Origin: Methanolinea sp.
GTDB lineage: Archaea; Halobacteriota; Methanomicrobia; Methanomicrobiales; Methanospirillaceae
Assembly: GCA_030055515.1 (NCBI GenBank)
Contig: JASFYI010000005.1
Coordinates: 33,029-97,028 of the forward strand
Length of the DNA stretch: 64,000 bases
Direction: 5' to 3'
The notes beneath the pieces are model-generated. The model made no database searches. It was not told the origin of the DNA and saw only the letters and a program-made list of their open reading frames with translations. Of the stretch, positions 60,516 through 64,000 are shown one piece after another. A program made the translations under genes and the position numbers. Within the stretch, counting starts at the first letter, position 1, and the number at the start of each line of letters is the position of its first letter.

Positions 60516-61982
60516 ATGGCCAATGGGGAAGGTGGGAACAGGGAGTCGTGGTCGTCGCGGGCGGGGTTCGTCCTCGCCGCGATAGGGTCCGCGGTGGGGA
60601 TAGGGAACATCTGGAGGTTCTCGTCCGTCGTCGGGCAGAACGGAGGGGGCGCGTACCTCGTCCCGTACCTCGTCGCGGTCTTCTTGTTCGCGTACCCCCT
60701 CATGCTGCTCGAGTTCGGCATGGGGAGGCACTTTGCGAAAACGGTCGTCGGCGCGTTCGGGAGCGTGGGGCCGCGCCTCCGCCTCGCCGGCTGGTTCCTC
60801 GCCGCGACGATCTTCCTCGTCCTCTGCTACTACCTCGTCATCACGGGGTGGACCGTCGCGTACGCCGCGTTCTCCCTCGCGGGGACGCCCGTCACGTTCC
60901 GCGCCTTCACGGGCTCGTACCTGCCGGTCGCCTCCTTCCTCTTCTCCGCGGCGGTCACGGTCGCGATCGTCTCGCTCGGCGTCCGGAAGGGGATCGAGCG
61001 GGTCTCCGTCGTCCTGATCCCGGTCTCGGCGGGGATCCTCGCCGCGATGGCGGTCTACGCGGTGACACTCCCGGGCTTCCCCGCGGGGATCCAGTTCCTC
61101 TTCTCCCCCGATTTTTCCGTCCTCTCCGACCCCCTCGTCTGGAGCGCGGCGTTCGGGCAGGCGTTCTTCTCCCTCTCGGTCGGGACGGGGATCCTCCTCA
61201 CGTACGGGGCCTACATGGAGAGGGAGACCCCGATCCCCTCGTCTGCCCTCGCCGTCACCGTCGCCGACCTCGGGATCGCGCTCCTCGCGGGGGTCGTCAT
61301 CTTCCCGATCGTCTTCACGTTCGGCCTCGAGCCGGCCGCGGGGGCAGAGCTCGCCTTCGTCACCCTCCCGGCCGCCTTCGCGATGATGCCGGCGGGCAGG
61401 CTCTTCGCGACCGCGTTCTTCCTCCTCCTCTTCTTCGCCGCGATCACGTCGGCCGTCTCGATGCTCGAGGTGGGGGTCTCCTCCCTCTCCGAGGCGACGG
61501 GCTGGTCGCGCCGGAGGGCGAGCCTCGTCCTCGGCGCCGTGATGGTCGCGCTGGGGCTCCCGGCCGCCCTGAGCTACAGCGCCGCCGGCTGGAGCATCGG
61601 GGGGATCCCCGTCCTCGACGCCATGGACGAGACGGTCGGGACGCTCGGCCTCCCGGTCGCCGGTGTCGTGCTTGCCCTCGCCTTCTCGTGGCTCGTCCCC
61701 CGCGACGTGCTCGAGCGCGAGGTCGGCCGCCTCCCTGGCAGGATCGTGCACGCGGCGTGCAGGACGTTCATCCCCGCGGTCCTCCTCTTCGCGACCGGCG
61801 CCCGGCTCGCCGCCGGGATAGACCCCGCGGACTTCCGCCTCCTCCCGGGGAGCCCGTGGATCGGGACCGCGCTCCAGGTCGGGGCGATGGCAGCGATCGC
61901 GGTTGCCCTCCTCGCCGCGATCTCCCTCCTCTGCAGGTTCGGTAGGTGCCCCCTCGGCAGGCGGCTCACGCGGGGGAGGTAG
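60516..61982 (+). CDS. Sodium-dependent NSS/SNF-family transporter
   Basis: 488 residues, 11-12 helices. TM1 carries the family signature AAIGSAVGIGNIWRFSSVVGQNGGGAYLVPY, which forms the Na+ and substrate site (the unwound GIGNIWRF segment). TM6 region FFSLSVGTGILLTYGAYM is also typical. These symporters take up amino acids or similar compounds with Na+. In this neighbourhood of Na+/H+ antiporters and cation pumps, a Na+ gradient to drive it would be available. A TATA-like CAATACTAG lies about 60 nt upstream. Confidence 0.92.
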   Translation: MANGEGGNRESWSSRAGFVLAAIGSAVGIGNIWRFSSVVGQNGGGAYLVPYLVAVFLFAYPLMLLEFGMGRHFAKTVVGAFGSVGPRLRLAGWFLAATIFLVLCYYLVITGWTVAYAAFSLAGTPVTFRAFTGSYLPVASFLFSAAVTVAIVSLGVRKGIERVSVVLIPVSAGILAAMAVYAVTLPGFPAGIQFLFSPDFSVLSDPLVWSAAFGQAFFSLSVGTGILLTYGAYMERETPIPSSALAVTVADLGIALLAGVVIFPIVFTFGLEPAAGAELAFVTLPAAFAMMPAGRLFATAFFLLLFFAAITSAVSMLEVGVSSLSEATGWSRRRASLVLGAVMVALGLPAALSYSAAGWSIGGIPVLDAMDETVGTLGLPVAGVVLALAFSWLVPRDVLEREVGRLPGRIVHAACRTFIPAVLLFATGARLAAGIDPADFRLLPGSPWIGTALQVGAMAAIAVALLAAISLLCRFGRCPLGRRLTRGR

Positions 61983-62005
61983 GCTCCCCCCACCCGGCCC
62001 CGGTC

Positions 62006-64000
62006 TCAGGCAGCGCCTCCGGCTCCCTCCCGCGACCTCCTCCTGTAGATCTTGTACAGGTCGAACCAGAGGACGCTCGCGATGCCGAGCGCCGCCGCCC
62101 CGAGGAGCACCGGGAGGGGGACGGGGCAGAACCCGAAGAGGTCGCGGAGCGGCGGGACCGAGAGGACGAGCGCAAGGCAGGAGAGGGTCCCCGCCGCGAC
62201 GACCGAGAGGGCCCTGTTCCCGTGCCCGAGCGTCTCGGGGACCGTCTTCTCCCACGACCTGTTGACGAGGATGAGACCGAGGTTGGAGACGACGATCGCG
62301 ACGAACGCGACCGTCCGGGTGGCCCCGGTCGCGAGCCCCGCGGCCGCCGCCCACGCGTACGCGCAGAGGACCGCGGCGAGGACGACTGCGCCCTGCAGGA
62401 GGCCGAGCGTGACCGTCTCCCGGGAGAAGAGGCCGCGCGAGACATCCCGCGGCGGTCTCCTCATCACGTCCTCCTCCTCGCGCTCGGACTCGAAGACGAC
62501 GGAGCACGAGGGGTCGATGACGAGCTCGAGGAAGACGATGTGGGCGGGGAGGAGGACGAGGGGCGCGCCGAGGAGGACGGGGGCAAGCGACATCCCGGCG
62601 ATGGGGACGTGGACCGAGAGGATGTAGGCCATCGCCTTCCGGAGATTGTCGGCGATCCGCCGGCCCATCCGCACCGCGGCGACGATGGACGTGAAGTTGT
62701 CGTCGAGGAGGACGAGGGAGGCCGCCTCCCTCGCGACGTCGGTCCCCCGCCCGCCCATCGCGATCCCGATGTCCGCGGCCCGCAGCGCGGGGGCGTCGTT
62801 CACGCCGTCGCCGGTCATGGCGACGACCTCGCCTGCCCCTTTCAGCGCGCGGACGATCCGGAGTTTCTGGGCGGGCACGACCCGTGAGAAGAGGGGCGAG
62901 TTCCTGCACGCCGCGGCGAGCTCCCCGTCGGACATCTCCTCGAGCTCGGGGCCGAGGATGACGCCGCCGTGGTCCCCGAGGCCCGCCTGCCGCGCGACCG
63001 CCCGCGCGGTGACCGGGGAATCCCCCGTGATCATGAGGACGCGTATCCCGGCCGCCCTGCACTCCCCGACCGCCTCCCGGACACCGGGCCGGACGGGATC
63101 GGAGAACCCGACGAGCCCGAGGAACGAGAAGGTGAACGTGTGCTGGCACTCGGGCAGGTCTCCCGGCCGGAACGAGGCGCGCGCGACGCCGAGGACCCGC
63201 AGTCCCTCGGAGGCGAGGATGTCCACCCCCGCCGCGACCCGGGCCGCTGCCTCGCCGTCGAGGTGGCAGAGGTCCGCGATCGCCTCCGGGGCGCCCTTCG
63301 CCGCGATCACGTACTCGGCACCGTCGCGCGAGCGCCAGACGTTGGACATGGCCATGAGCGCGGGCGAGAGGGGGTACTCCCGGACGAGTTCCCAGCCCGC
63401 GTGGACGTGCTCGGTCTTCCCGAACTCGCCGGCGGCAAGGGAGAGGAGCGCTTTTTCCATCGGGTCGAAGGGGTCCCTCTTGCAGGCGAGGATCGCGAAC
63501 TCCACGAGCTCGTGGCAGGACTCGGGGATCTCCCCGGGGTCGCCGGAGGGGTACGGGACGACCCTCTCCCCGCAGGAGAACGCCCGGACCGCCATCCTGT
63601 TCTCCGTGAGCGTCCCGGTCTTGTCCACGCAGAGGACCGTCGCCGCCCCGAGGGTCTCGACCGCGGAGACCTGCCGGGTGAGGACGCGGGCCCGCGAGAG
63701 CCTCCACGCGCCCAGCGCGAGGAAGACGGTGAGGACGACCGGGAACTCCTCGGGGAGGATCGCCATCGCGAGGGTGATCCCCGCGATCAGGCCCTCCGGG
63801 ATGCTCTGCGTGGAGATCCCGTGGAGGGCCGCGACGACCCCGCAGAGGGCTGCCCCGGCGAGCGCGACCTTCCGCACGAGGGAAGAGACCTCCCTCCGGA
63901 GCGGGCTCTCCTCCCGGTGGACCGACGAGAGGGCTTTCCCAATCTTCCCCATTTCCGTGCGGGGACCCGTCGCGGTCACCCGCGCGAGGCCCTGCCCCGA
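62006..64000 (-). CDS. P-type ATPase, 5' end cut by the window edge
   Basis: The frame is open to the right edge, so about 665 C-terminal residues are seen. It starts within the end of the actuator domain (GPRTEMGKIGKAL), then TM3-4 with AILPEEFPVVLTVF, phosphorylation site [10 protein letters not shown], nucleotide domain AAKGAPEAI, hinge MTGDGVNDAPALR and C-terminal helices with the TM6 motif FLELVIDPSCSVVFE. The PEEFPVV and ELVIDPxCS pair marks a P-type subgroup distinct from both other pumps here. Its ion is unknown. It converges on the NSS transporter gene with a 23-nt gap. Confidence 0.9.
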   Translation of the reverse strand, partial: SGQGLARVTATGPRTEMGKIGKALSSVHREESPLRREVSSLVRKVALAGAALCGVVAALHGISTQSIPEGLIAGITLAMAILPEEFPVVLTVFLALGAWRLSRARVLTRQVSAVETLGAATVLCVDKTGTLTENRMAVRAFSCGERVVPYPSGDPGEIPESCHELVEFAILACKRDPFDPMEKALLSLAAGEFGKTEHVHAGWELVREYPLSPALMAMSNVWRSRDGAEYVIAAKGAPEAIADLCHLDGEAAARVAAGVDILASEGLRVLGVARASFRPGDLPECQHTFTFSFLGLVGFSDPVRPGVREAVGECRAAGIRVLMITGDSPVTARAVARQAGLGDHGGVILGPELEEMSDGELAAACRNSPLFSRVVPAQKLRIVRALKGAGEVVAMTGDGVNDAPALRAADIGIAMGGRGTDVAREAASLVLLDDNFTSIVAAVRMGRRIADNLRKAMAYILSVHVPIAGMSLAPVLLGAPLVLLPAHIVFLELVIDPSCSVVFESEREEEDVMRRPPRDVSRGLFSRETVTLGLLQGAVVLAAVLCAYAWAAAAGLATGATRTVAFVAIVVSNLGLILVNRSWEKTVPETLGHGNRALSVVAAGTLSCLALVLSVPPLRDLFGFCPVPLPVLLGAAALGIASVLWFDLYKIYRRRSREGAGGAA

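Overview
The window is visibly GC-rich archaeal DNA, most likely from a methanogen of the Methanomicrobiales type. Support comes from a RIO2 kinase next to a DUF460 protein, an NcsA/TtuA tRNA thiolase, a cupin-type glucose-6-phosphate isomerase, an NrpR-domain protein (nitrogen regulation in methanogens), CheC, many PAS/histidine-kinase proteins whose phosphoacceptor motif is RHD, and promoters with a TATA box about 25-30 nt before a start codon. No rRNA, tRNA, insertion sequence, prophage or CRISPR array was seen.

Layout. 1-6042 is an accessory region of secreted proteins, AT-richer in its spacers: the end of a gene with perfect 150-bp tandem repeats, two paralogous secreted proteins, a secreted caspase-like protease with five PPC domains, and a tiny lysine/serine-rich exported peptide ending CPFCG. 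6136-15911 is mostly housekeeping: a TPR lipoprotein; RIO2, DUF460 and ThiL in an overlapping operon; and a divergent operon of tRNA thiolase, RCK potassium channel and NAD synthetase, meeting cupin-type PGI tail to tail. 15911-30266 is regulatory and sensory: a COG1361 surface protein divergent from a TrmB regulator, an NrpR-domain protein without HTH, an unknown protein plus an orphan Lpd-like flavoprotein, five PAS/REC/kinase genes, a LysE exporter and a small membrane protein.

30398-41014 is a complete alpha-glucan (glycogen) operon: GH57 hydrolase, glycogen synthase-like glycosyltransferase, branching enzyme, a second GH57 enzyme, amylomaltase and alpha-glucan phosphorylase, mostly with overlapping or nearly touching ends. 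No ADP-glucose pyrophosphorylase gene is present. 41264-44114 is a three-gene CheY-CheC-kinase operon with start/stop overlaps.

44136-64000 is dominated by membrane ion transport: an MgtA-type P-type ATPase (overlapping an orphan Dam methylase), two CPA2/RCK antiporters, an NapA-like Na+/H+ antiporter, a second P-type ATPase (in an operon with a small sensory-type protein and a 13-codon upstream ORF), an NSS symporter and a third P-type ATPase cut by the window edge. Between these lie a macrodomain protein, a PadR regulator, an HNH protein, two tiny zinc-ribbon proteins and an NapH-like iron-sulfur membrane protein.

Most interesting: the caspase/secreted-peptide island with a possible frameshift-controlled start; a membrane kinase apparently broken at a G7 tract; palindromic operators in two divergent promoters; a leaderless 13-codon ORF upstream of a P-type ATPase operon; and the glucan operon with two different GH57 enzymes.
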